A DNA stretch of 64,000 nucleotides, taken from Cedecea neteri NBRC 105707 = ATCC 33855 (GTDB lineage: Bacteria > Pseudomonadota > Gammaproteobacteria > Enterobacterales > Enterobacteriaceae). Of this stretch, positions 12,968-21,399 are shown one piece after another. Where the stretch lies: positions 1 to 64,000 of the forward strand of contig NZ_BCTL01000014.1 of the NCBI RefSeq assembly GCF_001571265.1, written 5' to 3'. Every line of letters begins with the position of its first letter. Position 1 is the stretch's first letter. The notes beneath the pieces are model-generated. The model was not told the DNA's origin and ran no database searches. It worked only from the letters and a program-made list of their open reading frames with translations. The position numbers and the translations under genes are program-made.

Positions 12968-13913
12968 CGCGGCACGAGAAACCCTGCTGCTGGAGTTACA
13001 GGAAGCGAGCCGCCTGCCGGACAGACTTGGAGAGGATTTTGTTGCCGCAGCCAATGCCGTGCTCACCTGCCAGGGGAAAGTGATTGTCTCCGGTATGGGC
13101 AAATCCGGGCATATCGGCAAGAAAATCGCCGCCACCTTTGCCAGTACCGGCACACCAGCCTTCTTCGTTCACCCCGCTGAAGCCTTACACGGCGATCTGG
13201 GGATGATCGAAAGCCGCGATATCCTGTTGTTTATCTCCTATTCAGGCCATGCGAAAGAGCTGGATTTAATTATTCCTCGTCTGCAGGAAAAGGCCGTGAC
13301 GTTGATTGCGATTACCGGCAAAGCTCAGTCGCCGCTGGCGAAAGCGGCCTTTGCCACGTTGGATATTTCAGTAGAGCGTGAAGCCTGCCCGATGCGCCTT
13401 GCGCCGACGTCCAGCGCGGTGAATACGTTAATGATGGGGGATGCGCTGGCGATGGCCGTCATGCAGGAGCGCGGCTTTGACGAAGAGGATTTTGCCCGCT
13501 CACACCCTGCCGGTGCGTTAGGCGCCCGCTTGTTAAACCGGGTTCATCACCTGATGCGAACCAACGAGCAGCTACCTCAGGTGGCGGACAGCGCCTCCGT
13601 AATGGACGCCATGCTGGAGCTAAGCCGCACGGGGCTGGGGCTGGTTGCCGTCTGTGACAAAACGCAGCAAGTAGCGGGCGTCTTTACCGATGGTGACCTG
13701 CGCCGCTGGCTGGTGGGTGGTGGCAAGCTGGAAGCCGGCATCACAGAAGCTATGACGAAGAATGGCACGGTGCTGAACGCTGAAACCCGGGCGATTGACG
13801 CCAAAGAAATGCTAATGAAAAAGCGCATTAGCGCGGCACCGGTGGTGGATGAAAACGGCCGGCTGCTGGGAGCGATTAACCTGCATGATTTTCATCAGGC
13901 AGGCATTTTATAG
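12948..13913 (+). CDS. gutQ: arabinose-5-phosphate isomerase GutQ
   Basis: Interconverts ribulose 5-phosphate and arabinose 5-phosphate, a second isozyme to KdsD for Kdo synthesis. From the ATG at 12948, with GGAG ten bases before it, there are 321 residues. The SIS domain shows [11 protein letters not shown] and [10 protein letters not shown], and two CBS domains fill the C-terminal third ([28 protein letters not shown]). The longer frame from 12930 uses a GTG without family similarity. Last gene of the glucitol operon. Confidence 0.96.
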   Translation: MNQRMINAARETLLLELQEASRLPDRLGEDFVAAANAVLTCQGKVIVSGMGKSGHIGKKIAATFASTGTPAFFVHPAEALHGDLGMIESRDILLFISYSGHAKELDLIIPRLQEKAVTLIAITGKAQSPLAKAAFATLDISVEREACPMRLAPTSSAVNTLMMGDALAMAVMQERGFDEEDFARSHPAGALGARLLNRVHHLMRTNEQLPQVADSASVMDAMLELSRTGLGLVAVCDKTQQVAGVFTDGDLRRWLVGGGKLEAGITEAMTKNGTVLNAETRAIDAKEMLMKKRISAAPVVDENGRLLGAINLHDFHQAGIL

Positions 13914-13920
13914 TCCGTGC

Positions 13921-13946
13921 TTATCGCCCTCAAACGAGGGCGATAA
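13921..13946. terminator. bidirectional terminator gutQ/mltB
   Basis: A perfect 10-bp stem TTATCGCCCT/AGGGCGATAA with a 6-nt loop, between the convergent ends of gutQ and mltB. Only short A/T runs flank it. Confidence 0.75.
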
Positions 13947-13952
13947 AATCAC

Positions 13953-15035
13953 TTATTGAACGCGGGCTAGCGCCACGGCCTGCCCTAATTGCCACACCGC
14001 CATCGCATAATGGGTGCTGTGGTTGTAGCGGGTAATGGCGTAGAAGTTCGGCAGCCCGTACCAGTACTGATAACGGTCGCCCATATCCAGGCGCAGCAGG
14101 CTCACTTCCTGATGATTGCCCAAAGAGCCCTGCGGGCTCAAGCCGGACTGGCCAAGTGCCGCAACGGAGTATTTGGTGTTGAAGCCGTTAGCCAGCCCCG
14201 GTACCTGGCCGTTAGCCGGAACGGCAACCATGTCGCCCTTCTCCCAGCCGTGGGCTTTGAAGTAGTTCGCCACGCTGCCGATAGCATCTTCCGGGTCCCA
14301 CAGATTCACGTGGCCGTCGCCGTTGAAGTCCACCGCGTACTCTTTAAATGAGGACGGCATGAACTGCCCGTAGCCCATTGCCCCGGCGAAGGAGCCTTTC
14401 AGCGCCAGCGGATCGTCCCCTTCATTACGCGCCATTAGCAGGAAGGTTTCCAGTTCACCCGCAAAGTATTGCGCGCGGCGCGGATAGGCAAAGGCAAAGG
14501 CAAGCGTAGCCAGGGCATCAACAATGCGCGTTTTCCCCATCACTCGGCCCCAGCGGGTTTCAACCCCGATAATCCCGACGATGATCTCCGGCGGCACGCC
14601 ATAAACCTGGTAAGCGCGGTTCAGCGCAGACTCGTACTGATTCCAGAACTTAACGCCGTTTTGCACGTTATCCGGCGTGATAAATTTACCACGGTAGCGT
14701 AACCACGCCCCGTTCGGCCCTGCAGGCGGCGCCGTCGTCGGTGCCTGCTGATCCATCAGGCGCAGCACATAGTCCAGACGTTTAGCCTGGGACAACACTT
14801 CATGCAGTTGGCGACGGTCGAAACCATGGTCATTCACCATTTTGTCGATGAATTTCTCTGCTTCCGGGTTGTTAGCGAAGTCCCCGGTTTGCATAAAGAC
14901 ATCGTGCTGCGGCTGCAGCAGGAAACCGCCAGACGGCGTGCCGCTGGTTTGCTGCTGTTCGGCGGTTTTCGGCTTACTGCTACAGGCGGAGAGTAAAACC
15001 AGCATAGGAAGAAGTGCTGCGGCTGAATAACGCAT
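13953..15035 (-). CDS. mltB: membrane-bound lytic murein transglycosylase B
   Basis: Outer-membrane lipoprotein that cleaves glycan strands of peptidoglycan to 1,6-anhydromuropeptides. It has 360 residues, with lipobox LLSAC at residues 14-18. The catalytic glutamate is in IIGVETRWG near residue 160, and the motifs FAGAMGYGQFMPSSFKEYAVDFNGDG (split at GYGQ) and the C-terminal YNHSTHYAMAVW are typical. In E. coli mltB is divergent from the srl operon; here it is convergent with gutQ. It lies 94 bases downstream of the trpS-like gene on the same strand and could be co-transcribed with it. Confidence 0.95.
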   Translation of the reverse strand: MRYSAAALLPMLVLLSACSSKPKTAEQQQTSGTPSGGFLLQPQHDVFMQTGDFANNPEAEKFIDKMVNDHGFDRRQLHEVLSQAKRLDYVLRLMDQQAPTTAPPAGPNGAWLRYRGKFITPDNVQNGVKFWNQYESALNRAYQVYGVPPEIIVGIIGVETRWGRVMGKTRIVDALATLAFAFAYPRRAQYFAGELETFLLMARNEGDDPLALKGSFAGAMGYGQFMPSSFKEYAVDFNGDGHVNLWDPEDAIGSVANYFKAHGWEKGDMVAVPANGQVPGLANGFNTKYSVAALGQSGLSPQGSLGNHQEVSLLRLDMGDRYQYWYGLPNFYAITRYNHSTHYAMAVWQLGQAVALARVQ

Positions 15036-15129
15036 CTGATGGGCTGTCCCTGTGAATGTTCGCGAAAGTTTCGCAATAATGGTAATCCATAATCACTCAT
15101 CTGAGTATGCCTCTCGCGCCCTTCTGCCT

Positions 15130-16149
15130 TTAAAATAACACCGGAAGACCAAGCGCACGTTTCACTTCATCGGCCGTTTGCTGCGTCAGCGTTCGCGCTT
15201 TTTCACTCCCGGCCTTAAGCACCTCAAGCAAATACGCTTTATCCTCGATAAAACGATTCCGCCGCTCTCTGATTGGCGCCAGCAGGTTTTGCAGGCAAGT
15301 TTCCAGCTCATTTTTACACTGCCGGTCGCCAAGCCCACCACGCTGATAGTGCTCCTTCATCGCCGCCACTTGCTCTTTGTCTTCATGGAATGCATCCAGA
15401 TAGGTGAACACCACGTTACCTTCGACTTTTCCCGGGTCGTTGACGCGCAGATGATCCGGGTCGGTAAACATGGCGCTCACCGCCAGGTGAATCTGCTGTT
15501 CGCTGGCGGAAAGGGTGAGCGTATTGCCCAGGGATTTTGACATTTTGGCGTTGCCGTCAACGCCAGGCAGGCGGCTGACCGGGCTAAGCAGCGCTTTGCA
15601 GCTGGTTAATAGCGGCGTCGCCGTCAGGCTATTCATCTTATGCACGATTTCATTGGTCTGTTCGATCATAGGCAGTTGATCGTCCCCCACCGGCACCAGG
15701 CTGGCTTTAAAAGCGGTGATATCGGCAGCCTGGCTTATCGGGTAAACAAGGAATCCGGCAGGCAGAGAGCGGGCAAAACCCTTCTGCGCAATCTCGCTTT
15801 TTACCGTCGGGTTTCTTTCTACGCGAGCGACGGTCACGATGTTCATATACAGCATGGTGAGTTCGGCCAGCGCAGGCAGCGAGGATTGCAGGCAGATAGT
15901 CGTTTTCTGCGGGTCAATGCCTACCGCCAGATAGTCCGCCATCACCTCCAGAATATTACCGGCAACCTTTTCAGGACGACTGCCGTTGTCGGTTAATCCC
16001 TGAAGGTCGGCGACCAGAATGTACTGCTGGTGCTGATGTTGAAGCTGAACGCGCTGGCGGAGTGAACCGACATAATGCCCAAGATGAAGCTGCCCGGTTG
16101 GGCGATCGCCGGTAAGAATGGTTTGCTGCAAAGGGTGTGAACTGTTCAT
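15130..16149 (-). CDS. second tryptophanyl-tRNA synthetase
   Basis: A class I aminoacyl-tRNA synthetase of 339 residues that would charge tRNA-Trp. Signatures are PTGQLHLGHYVGSL at residues 17-30 (HIGH motif as HLGH) and NAKMSKSLGNT (KMSKS). The usual enterobacterial trpS lies near dam, so this is probably an additional isozyme of the kind that resists TrpRS inhibitors such as indolmycin; that is inference. A CTCAGGAGGC ribosome binding site precedes the ATG. Upstream lies a Trp-Trp leader peptide and attenuator, so expression should rise when charged tRNA-Trp is scarce. Confidence 0.92.
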   Translation of the reverse strand: MNSSHPLQQTILTGDRPTGQLHLGHYVGSLRQRVQLQHQHQQYILVADLQGLTDNGSRPEKVAGNILEVMADYLAVGIDPQKTTICLQSSLPALAELTMLYMNIVTVARVERNPTVKSEIAQKGFARSLPAGFLVYPISQAADITAFKASLVPVGDDQLPMIEQTNEIVHKMNSLTATPLLTSCKALLSPVSRLPGVDGNAKMSKSLGNTLTLSASEQQIHLAVSAMFTDPDHLRVNDPGKVEGNVVFTYLDAFHEDKEQVAAMKEHYQRGGLGDRQCKNELETCLQNLLAPIRERRNRFIEDKAYLLEVLKAGSEKARTLTQQTADEVKRALGLPVLF

Positions 16150-16192
16150 GAATGCCTCCTGAGGCTGATAAATCTGGCCGGAGGGCGAACGG

Positions 16193-16225
16193 ATAAAACC
16201 AAATAGCCGCCTTCCGGCGGCTATT
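16193..16225 (-). terminator. attenuator terminator (segments 3:4) of the second trpS
   Basis: On the minus strand AATAGCCGCC pairs with GGCGGCTATT around the loop GGAA and is followed by TTGGTTTT. It lies between the 17-codon Trp leader peptide and the synthetase gene. Segment 3 (GCCGCC at 16216-16221) can instead pair with segment 2 (16245-16254). Confidence 0.85.
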
Positions 16226-16254
16226 AGAAAAGGGTGAACGAATTCCTGCCGCCT

Positions 16255-16308
16255 CTAAAGAGACAGCCACCAGCGGGTAACGATAAAGGCGGTGTGTTTT
16301 CTGTTCAT
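16255..16308 (-). CDS. Trp-Trp leader peptide of the second trpS
   Basis: A 17-codon frame encoding MNRKHTAFIVTRWWLSL, with two adjacent Trp codons at positions 13-14 and a TAG stop. Segment 1 (RNA CCGCCU, within 16285-16293) lies upstream of the Trp codons. Segment 2 (AGGCGGCAGG, 16245-16254) begins right after the stop, so a ribosome stalled at the Trp codons covers segment 1 and frees segment 2, while a ribosome at the stop covers segment 2. This is the classic arrangement for ribosome-mediated attenuation. Absence of a TrpR operator is my reading only. Confidence 0.85.
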   Translation of the reverse strand: MNRKHTAFIVTRWWLSL

Positions 16309-16360
16309 TGCGCTACCCTACCACATTTCGCAGTGGTTTCCGTAGTGGGATTTAAAAGTT

Positions 16361-16366
16361 TATAAT
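16361..16366 (+). promoter_or_regulatory. -10 element before the HAD phosphatase
   Basis: A perfect TATAAT lies 61 bases before the ATG at 16427. The -35 region (TTTCCG near 16337) is poor. The divergent trpS leader promoter must lie in the same short interval. Confidence 0.5.
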
Positions 16367-16426
16367 TTCACTATCGTTCGCAAGATCCCCTCGCGACGTA
16401 CAGATAAAAGGGAAATTTGGGAAACT

Positions 16427-17098
16427 ATGGTTGTTATGAATGATCCTTCGCCTGGCGTACTGTCGGTTTTCGATTTTGACGGCACGCTGACCCATAGCGA
16501 TAGCTTTGTCCCGTTCCTGCGGTTTGCCTTCGGGCGCAGAACCTTTGCGCGCAAAATGATGCGCATGGTCTTACCTACGCTCAAATGCCTGCGTCGGAAG
16601 CTGACCCGTGATGAATTAAAAGAAGTGCTGATTTCAACCTTCTTAACCGGCGTCAACGAGCAGTGGGTTAAAGAGAAAGCCGAAGTTTATTGCGCGAAAA
16701 ACTTCGAAAAAATGATGCGTCCCCGTGGACTGATGGCGGTTGCCGCAGAGCTGCGTTCTGGTGCCGAAGTGACGCTGTGTTCCGCGTCGCCGGCCATCGT
16801 GCTGCAACCGTTCGCCGAACGCCTGGGCGTAAAGCTTATTGGCACTCAGCTTGAAGTGATTGATGGCATGCTGACAGGCCGCATTAACGGCCATAACTGC
16901 CGCTGCGATCAGAAAATTCAGCGGCTGGAGCAGGTTTATGGCCCGCTCAACCAGCTGCATTTGCGAGCCTGGGGGGATTCAAGAGGGGATTATGAACTGC
17001 TGACCGCAGCCAGGGATTACCACTGGCGCCACTTCCATCGTTCCTGGTCTCGCCGTAGCTCACCTATCGAAAGATTACGCCTCGACAAACATCTTTGA
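16427..17098 (+). CDS. HAD-IB family phosphatase
   Basis: A 223-residue haloacid-dehalogenase-type hydrolase. The nucleophile motif is FDFDGTLTHSDSF at residues 14-26; motif II is probably CSASPA near residue 123, and motif III/IV is seen as WGDSRGDYELL near the C-terminus. SerB/CicA/PgpC-type enzymes have this layout, but the substrate cannot be read. The C-terminus is basic (WRHFHRSWSRRSSPIERLRLDKHL, shown only for its character). It is a single gene, divergent from the trpS leader, with a terminator downstream. Confidence 0.85.
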   Translation: MVVMNDPSPGVLSVFDFDGTLTHSDSFVPFLRFAFGRRTFARKMMRMVLPTLKCLRRKLTRDELKEVLISTFLTGVNEQWVKEKAEVYCAKNFEKMMRPRGLMAVAAELRSGAEVTLCSASPAIVLQPFAERLGVKLIGTQLEVIDGMLTGRINGHNCRCDQKIQRLEQVYGPLNQLHLRAWGDSRGDYELLTAARDYHWRHFHRSWSRRSSPIERLRLDKHL

Positions 17099-17224
17099 GT
17101 CAGGTGAACAAGACGCCATCACCCGAAGGAGTCAGACTGCTGACATACCTCTGACGAAAGAAGAAATGCCAGACGGCTCGTCAAAAAACAGGAAAATCAA
17201 TTTATTGATTTTCGGCTGATAGCC

Positions 17225-17260
17225 ACAAAGAGGGAAAAACCACGTTTTTTCCCTCTTTGT
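17225..17260. terminator. strong terminator HAD gene/terC
   Basis: A 15-bp perfect stem, ACAAAGAGGGAAAAA paired with TTTTTCCCTCTTTGT, lies between the convergent HAD and terC genes and can serve both directions. A second hairpin (10-nt arms with loop bases) follows at 17271-17290, closer to terC. Confidence 0.8.
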
Positions 17261-17301
17261 CAGCAACCTAACGCCTTCGCCTGAAGGCGTCCTTCAATTG
17301 C

Positions 17302-18342
17302 TTAGTTCTTGCTGTCGCTTGATTCGGCTTTCGCCGGAAACATCACGCTGAGAATGATACCCACGGCCAGCACGCCCAACACGACGTACAGGCTGGCGGT
17401 GGCCGAAATGCTATAGCCGTGATGCCAGATGTGTTCGCTGGCATTAAGCCCAAGCTTAACGGCGATAAAGAACAGCAGCACCACCACCGCTTTTTCCAGG
17501 TGAACGAGATACTGTTTTAACGCTTCCAGTACGAAATAGAGCGTACGCAAGCCAAGTATCGCGAACATCATTGCGCTGTAGACGATAAGCGGTTCGCGGC
17601 TGACGGCAATAATGGCCGGGACGGAATCAAAAGCAAACATCACGTCAGAAAGCTCAACCACCGCCACGCACAGCATCAGCGGCGTAGCATAAAGCGCGGC
17701 TTTTTTGACTCGCCCAACGGTGATGGCCTGGTTTTCTGGCTTCTCCAGCTCCCGGTCGACTTCGGCCTGGCTAAGCAGAAACTTGCGCCCGGCAAGCTTT
17801 GGCCAGATAGGGAAAAAGCGTTTTACCAGCCGATAAGCCAGATGCTGAGAGTAATCCTCAACTTCGTCTTCCCCATCGTTGCCTTTGAGCATCATTACCG
17901 CCGTCCACGCCACAATTAGCGCAAACACGATTTCAACATAAGGCCCCAGCGACAGCAGCCCCGTGCCGATAGCCACAAAAATGCCTCTGAAAACAATCGC
18001 CCCGATAACGCCCCAGTACAGCACGCGGTGCCGGTAGCGGTCCGGAATACCAAACCAGGCAAAAATCGCCATCATCACAAACAGGTTATCGACCGAAAGC
18101 ACCTTCTCAAGCGCGTAGCCGGTGACAAACAGGCTGGCGACTTCCGCCCCGTGATGAAGATATAAAAAACCGGCAAAAAGCATTGCCACTGCAACCCAGA
18201 ACACCGACCACAATGCGGCACTTTTTAGCGAGATGGGCTCGTCTTTGCGGTGCATAAAGAGGTCGATGAAAATGGCCCCTACCGAGAGCGCAAGAAATAC
18301 CGCTACCGTTTCGGTCGGGAAACCAATATGTGTAGATACCAT
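17302..18342 (-). CDS. terC: TerC family integral membrane protein
   Basis: A 346-residue membrane protein with about nine hydrophobic segments, the length and sequence character of TerC from tellurite-resistance plasmids. Family motifs include ALEKVLSVDNLFV near residue 78 and the acidic ELSDVMFAFDSVPAI near residue 225. TerC/Alx proteins are linked to metal (manganese, calcium) efflux and tellurite resistance. No other ter genes (terZABDE) are nearby, so this is an orphan copy. Its 5' leader can fold into a long stem that includes the ribosome binding site. Confidence 0.92.
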   Translation of the reverse strand: MVSTHIGFPTETVAVFLALSVGAIFIDLFMHRKDEPISLKSAALWSVFWVAVAMLFAGFLYLHHGAEVASLFVTGYALEKVLSVDNLFVMMAIFAWFGIPDRYRHRVLYWGVIGAIVFRGIFVAIGTGLLSLGPYVEIVFALIVAWTAVMMLKGNDGEDEVEDYSQHLAYRLVKRFFPIWPKLAGRKFLLSQAEVDRELEKPENQAITVGRVKKAALYATPLMLCVAVVELSDVMFAFDSVPAIIAVSREPLIVYSAMMFAILGLRTLYFVLEALKQYLVHLEKAVVVLLFFIAVKLGLNASEHIWHHGYSISATASLYVVLGVLAVGIILSVMFPAKAESSDSKN

Positions 18343-18347
18343 GTTTT

Positions 18348-18410
18348 ATCCTTCAGGAATGACGGAGGCGGTTTCGGGGGATCCGGTCGCCGCCTCACTC
18401 CATTCAGGAT
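18348..18410 (-). promoter_or_regulatory. leader stem-loop sequestering the terC ribosome binding site
   Basis: On the minus strand three paired blocks face one another: ATCCT (18406-18410) with the Shine-Dalgarno AGGAT (18348-18352), GAATG with CATTC, and GAGGCGG/CCGCCTC (18365-18371 and 18390-18396). The ribosome binding site of terC is thus inside the stem. I could not match it to the yybP-ykoY manganese riboswitch that controls E. coli alx. Confidence 0.55.
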
Positions 18411-18471
18411 AAGACCTTCAGGCAAAAATGGTATATTTTTTCTGATATTGGCGAATAAACGCTCTCCAGCA

Positions 18472-19242
18472 TTAAATCGATCTCGCATCCCCCGCGTACT
18501 GCGCCACCGCCTTTTGTAACCTCGCCGTCTGGCTATCATTAGCCGGGCTTATCATCGCGTAGTTATAGCGACGATCGCTCCAGTACTGCGCGGTCAGGTT
18601 ATCGGCCTGTCGCTCTCCTTTCCCTAGCGTAAACATGCCGGAAGGCCGAATATAATAAGCCACGCGTGTGCCCTGAGCATCCTGGTAGACCACCAGCGCT
18701 GCCGGGCCCTGTTCGGTCACCATTAAGCGCCCGCCCACTAGCGTAAAACCGTAATTACCCAGGTCTGGTGCCAGCGCCCCGTTAATAAAATAGCGGCCCA
18801 TCCAGTTGTTCACCTCAGCGCGATCGCTGGCCACGACGTCCAGTGCTTTCACGCTGCCGCTGTTCACCAGACGATAGGCCTGCACGGCATCTTCCATCGG
18901 CAAGATTTGCCGCAGGACTTCGCTGGCATGCAGCTGCCATCCGGCAACGCCCCCCATGCCAACGGAGAATAGCAGGCTAAAAGCAACGGCTAATCGCCAC
19001 CGCTGAGTACGCCGGATTTGCTGGCGCGCCCGCTGCACTTCCGAGGCAGGGGCAGAAACCTGCGGCACAAATTCATCCAGTGATAGACGTAAGCGCCGGG
19101 CATCCGCCTGCCATTTTCTGACCTGTGCAGCCTGCTCGGGGTGCTGCAGCAAATAGTGCTCAACCCACTTTTTATGTTCTTCGTCCAGTTGCCCGTCAAC
19201 CCAGGCATGGAGATCCTGTTCGTCAGGTATGCGCGATTTCAT
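18472..19242 (-). CDS. anti-sigma factor (membrane)
   Basis: A 256-residue protein with a cytoplasmic N-terminal part resembling anti-sigma domains (DEQDLHAWVDGQLDEEH), one transmembrane helix near residues 82-104 (LAVAFSLLFSVGMGGVAGW) and a periplasmic C-terminal domain. It has no zinc-binding Cys in the N-terminal domain. It overlaps the sigma-factor gene by 4 bp, so the two are coupled. It probably holds the ECF sigma factor at the membrane until an envelope signal releases it. Confidence 0.8.
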   Translation of the reverse strand: MKSRIPDEQDLHAWVDGQLDEEHKKWVEHYLLQHPEQAAQVRKWQADARRLRLSLDEFVPQVSAPASEVQRARQQIRRTQRWRLAVAFSLLFSVGMGGVAGWQLHASEVLRQILPMEDAVQAYRLVNSGSVKALDVVASDRAEVNNWMGRYFINGALAPDLGNYGFTLVGGRLMVTEQGPAALVVYQDAQGTRVAYYIRPSGMFTLGKGERQADNLTAQYWSDRRYNYAMISPANDSQTARLQKAVAQYAGDARSI

Positions 19243-19751
19243 TTCAACCTCCTTAACGCCGGGGCCGATGACGTCCCCTCATCCCATTTTTGCAGCTGTT
19301 TTCTGGCGCGGGACAAACGCGACATCACGGTACCCAACGGAATATCCAGCGACTCAGCCGCCTCTTTATAGCTCAAACCTTCCACGCTGATGAGCAGCAG
19401 CAGCGCGCGCTGCTCCACGGGAAGCTGGCTGAACATCGCCAGCATATCGTCGTTAATCAGCATCTCCTCCGTTGATGCTGCCACCGGGTTTTCATCGCCG
19501 GTAAACAGCGACAAAATGCGCTGATAGCGTCTTTTTCGCCGCTCGCCGTCGATGAATTGCCGATAGAGAATGGAGAACAGCCAGCTGCGAAGGCTTTCTC
19601 TGGCCGCCAGATCCCTCTCGCGGGTAAACGCTTTCTCAAGGCAGGACTGCACCAGATCCTCTGCGGCGTGAGGATTGCGCGTGAGCCATAGCGCGAAACG
19701 CTGCAAATGCGGCAGCATTTCCCGTATTTCCTGTTCGCTCAGTTTTGACAT
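19239..19751 (-). CDS. ECF-type RNA polymerase sigma factor
   Basis: A 170-residue sigma-70 family member with region 2 (AEDLVQSCLEKAF and LRSWLFSILYRQFID, residues about 29-69) and region 4 (LPVEQRALLLLISVEGLSYKEAAESL...TVMSRLSRARKQL, about 112-157). Regions 1.1 and 3 are absent, as in ECF factors. It is followed by its anti-sigma gene and preceded on the same strand by cytochrome b561 and catalase genes. I expect it to activate its own operon through the GGGAATA/CGTCC promoter upstream of the catalase gene. Confidence 0.88.
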   Translation of the reverse strand: MSKLSEQEIREMLPHLQRFALWLTRNPHAAEDLVQSCLEKAFTRERDLAARESLRSWLFSILYRQFIDGERRKRRYQRILSLFTGDENPVAASTEEMLINDDMLAMFSQLPVEQRALLLLISVEGLSYKEAAESLDIPLGTVMSRLSRARKQLQKWDEGTSSAPALRRLK

Positions 19752-19771
19752 GATTTACTCCACTGGCGATG

Positions 19772-20314
19772 TTAGTCCCGGCCTTTGTAGCCCGACATGC
19801 TGCTGAACACGCCATCACGCAATAGCAGCGCATGGAATAATGCGGCGGTCAGATGCAGAACCACGGTGACGAACAGCAGCAGCGCAAGCCAGGTGTGCAG
19901 CGGCCGAAGCATGGCATAAAGCTCAATATTTTTGGCCACCAGCGCCGGTAACGTGATGCCGGCCCCCAGCGTCACGGGATAGCCCGCCGCAGAGAGCATC
20001 GCCCAGCCCACCAGCGGCTGAGCCACCATCAGAAGATAGAGCAGCCAGTGGGATAAATGCGCGAGCGCCACCTGAAAGCCAGGCAGATGCGCCGGGAGCG
20101 ACGGCGTTTTATAGCGAAGACGAAGATATACCCTCAGAATAACCAGCAGCAGAATGGCGACGCCGAGCGGTTTATGCAACGAGTATAAAAAGGCATGCAG
20201 TTCCGATACCGTGGACACCATCCCCACGCCGATAAACAACATCGCCACGATCATCAGCGCCATCGCCCAGTGAACGACGCGCAGCAAAGGGTGAAAATAA
20301 GCTGCTTTACTCAT
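19772..20314 (-). CDS. cytochrome b561 family protein
   Basis: A 180-residue di-haem cytochrome b with four hydrophobic helices. Histidines in LLRVVHWAMALM, LHKPLGVAIL, LSHWLLYLLM and RPLHTWLALLLF are placed to ligate haem. It overlaps the catalase gene by 4 bp and precedes the sigma factor by about 20 bases. It probably passes electrons from the quinone pool to the neighbouring catalase-fold protein or relays a redox signal; this is inferred from context. Confidence 0.88.
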   Translation of the reverse strand: MSKAAYFHPLLRVVHWAMALMIVAMLFIGVGMVSTVSELHAFLYSLHKPLGVAILLLVILRVYLRLRYKTPSLPAHLPGFQVALAHLSHWLLYLLMVAQPLVGWAMLSAAGYPVTLGAGITLPALVAKNIELYAMLRPLHTWLALLLFVTVVLHLTAALFHALLLRDGVFSSMSGYKGRD

Positions 20315-21399
20315 AACCCGGCCCCTTTATTTACCTGAGCTTCTTCATGCGTACGGCGATTGAAGGATGACGAATAAGCCGCAGAGCGCGCGCTAAGCAG
20401 CGGATCGTCCGAGCCCGAAATACCCTCTGGCAGTATCAGCGGATCGTAGTTAATGTCCCGGCAGTTGCCGTCGGCCTGATCTTGTGCGGAAGTTAGCACC
20501 AGCGTGCCTGCGTTAAGCTTTTGGTGGCTATCGGGCCAGGGTTTCGTCGCGTCATTAGTCACGTCGCCCTTCTCAGCCACGCTGATAATTAAATCCCATT
20601 TTAGCGGCCCCTGCTGCAGGCGCTGCTTGATGTCCTGCTGAAGGAACAAAGGATTCGCTTTGTCCTGCGCCGTCACCGGCACGCCGGGCGTTTGCGCCTG
20701 CATACTCCAGCGTACGCCGTGAACGACCCCTGCTTTGTTGGTAAACAAGAAGGCATTCAGGCTGTTGTAGCTGTCGCTGGCCCAGCTGGACGTTGGCACA
20801 TAGCTCTTTACCCAAGCAAAAAAAGGCTTTGCCTCCGGGTGAGCGCTAATAAACGCTTTCATTTTGGCCGGATCGGGTTTGCCCGTTTTAGGATCGGGAA
20901 TACCCGCCATTTGCTGATCGTAGAAGCCCTGAGGGGTAGCAACGCTAAAGAACGGCAGCGCGTTCATCCCCGTACGCCACTCCTGGCCATCGCGGGTAAT
21001 AAACTGCAGCGCCATACTGCGCACCGGAACTGCACCATCGGGCGCGTTGGGGTTACCGCCGGCAATCGCCAGACGCCCAATAACTGGCGTATTGCCAGGC
21101 AGAAACACCGTTGCTTTTGACAGGGCGCTGCCGCTGCCGTTGGAGTCAAAATACCCCACCACGCAGACGCCTTTGGCATGATTGCGACGATAGCCGGGGT
21201 GCTCTCCTCCCGTTTTTTCCAGCGCATTAACCAGCTTATCGGGGGATAAACGCCCCGGCGTCAGAGCCCCCCACGCCCAGGCAAACAGCAGGCAAAGGGC
21301 TAACGGAATAGCAACTATCACGGCGCCACGCAGTAAAAATTGCTGCGGGTAGCGCAAATTTTTAAACATCGCGCAGAAAGAAGGACGGGGTTCTCGCAT
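20311..21399 (-). CDS. membrane-anchored catalase-family peroxidase
   Basis: A 362-residue member of the small-subunit catalase-related family. An N-terminal transmembrane helix (about residues 25-45, LRGAVIVAIPLALCLLFAWAW) suggests periplasmic or membrane location. The core includes the active-site His in YRRNHAKGVCVVGYF near residue 77 and the distal Asn region GMNALPFFSVATPQGFYD. It is first in an operon with cytochrome b561, ECF sigma and anti-sigma genes. Proteins of this family usually act as organic-hydroperoxide peroxidases. The N-terminal start is uncertain: an ATG ten codons in is possible. Confidence 0.88.
   Translation of the reverse strand: MREPRPSFCAMFKNLRYPQQFLLRGAVIVAIPLALCLLFAWAWGALTPGRLSPDKLVNALEKTGGEHPGYRRNHAKGVCVVGYFDSNGSGSALSKATVFLPGNTPVIGRLAIAGGNPNAPDGAVPVRSMALQFITRDGQEWRTGMNALPFFSVATPQGFYDQQMAGIPDPKTGKPDPAKMKAFISAHPEAKPFFAWVKSYVPTSSWASDSYNSLNAFLFTNKAGVVHGVRWSMQAQTPGVPVTAQDKANPLFLQQDIKQRLQQGPLKWDLIISVAEKGDVTNDATKPWPDSHQKLNAGTLVLTSAQDQADGNCRDINYDPLILPEGISGSDDPLLSARSAAYSSSFNRRTHEEAQVNKGAGL

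Noticed and set aside
17302-18342. Complete tellurite-resistance operon
   Set aside because: Only terC is present; terZ, terA, terB, terD and terE are absent from the neighbourhood.
18343-18420. yybP-ykoY manganese riboswitch before terC
   Set aside because: The conserved internal-loop sequences of that riboswitch are not present; only a ribosome-site-sequestering stem is seen.
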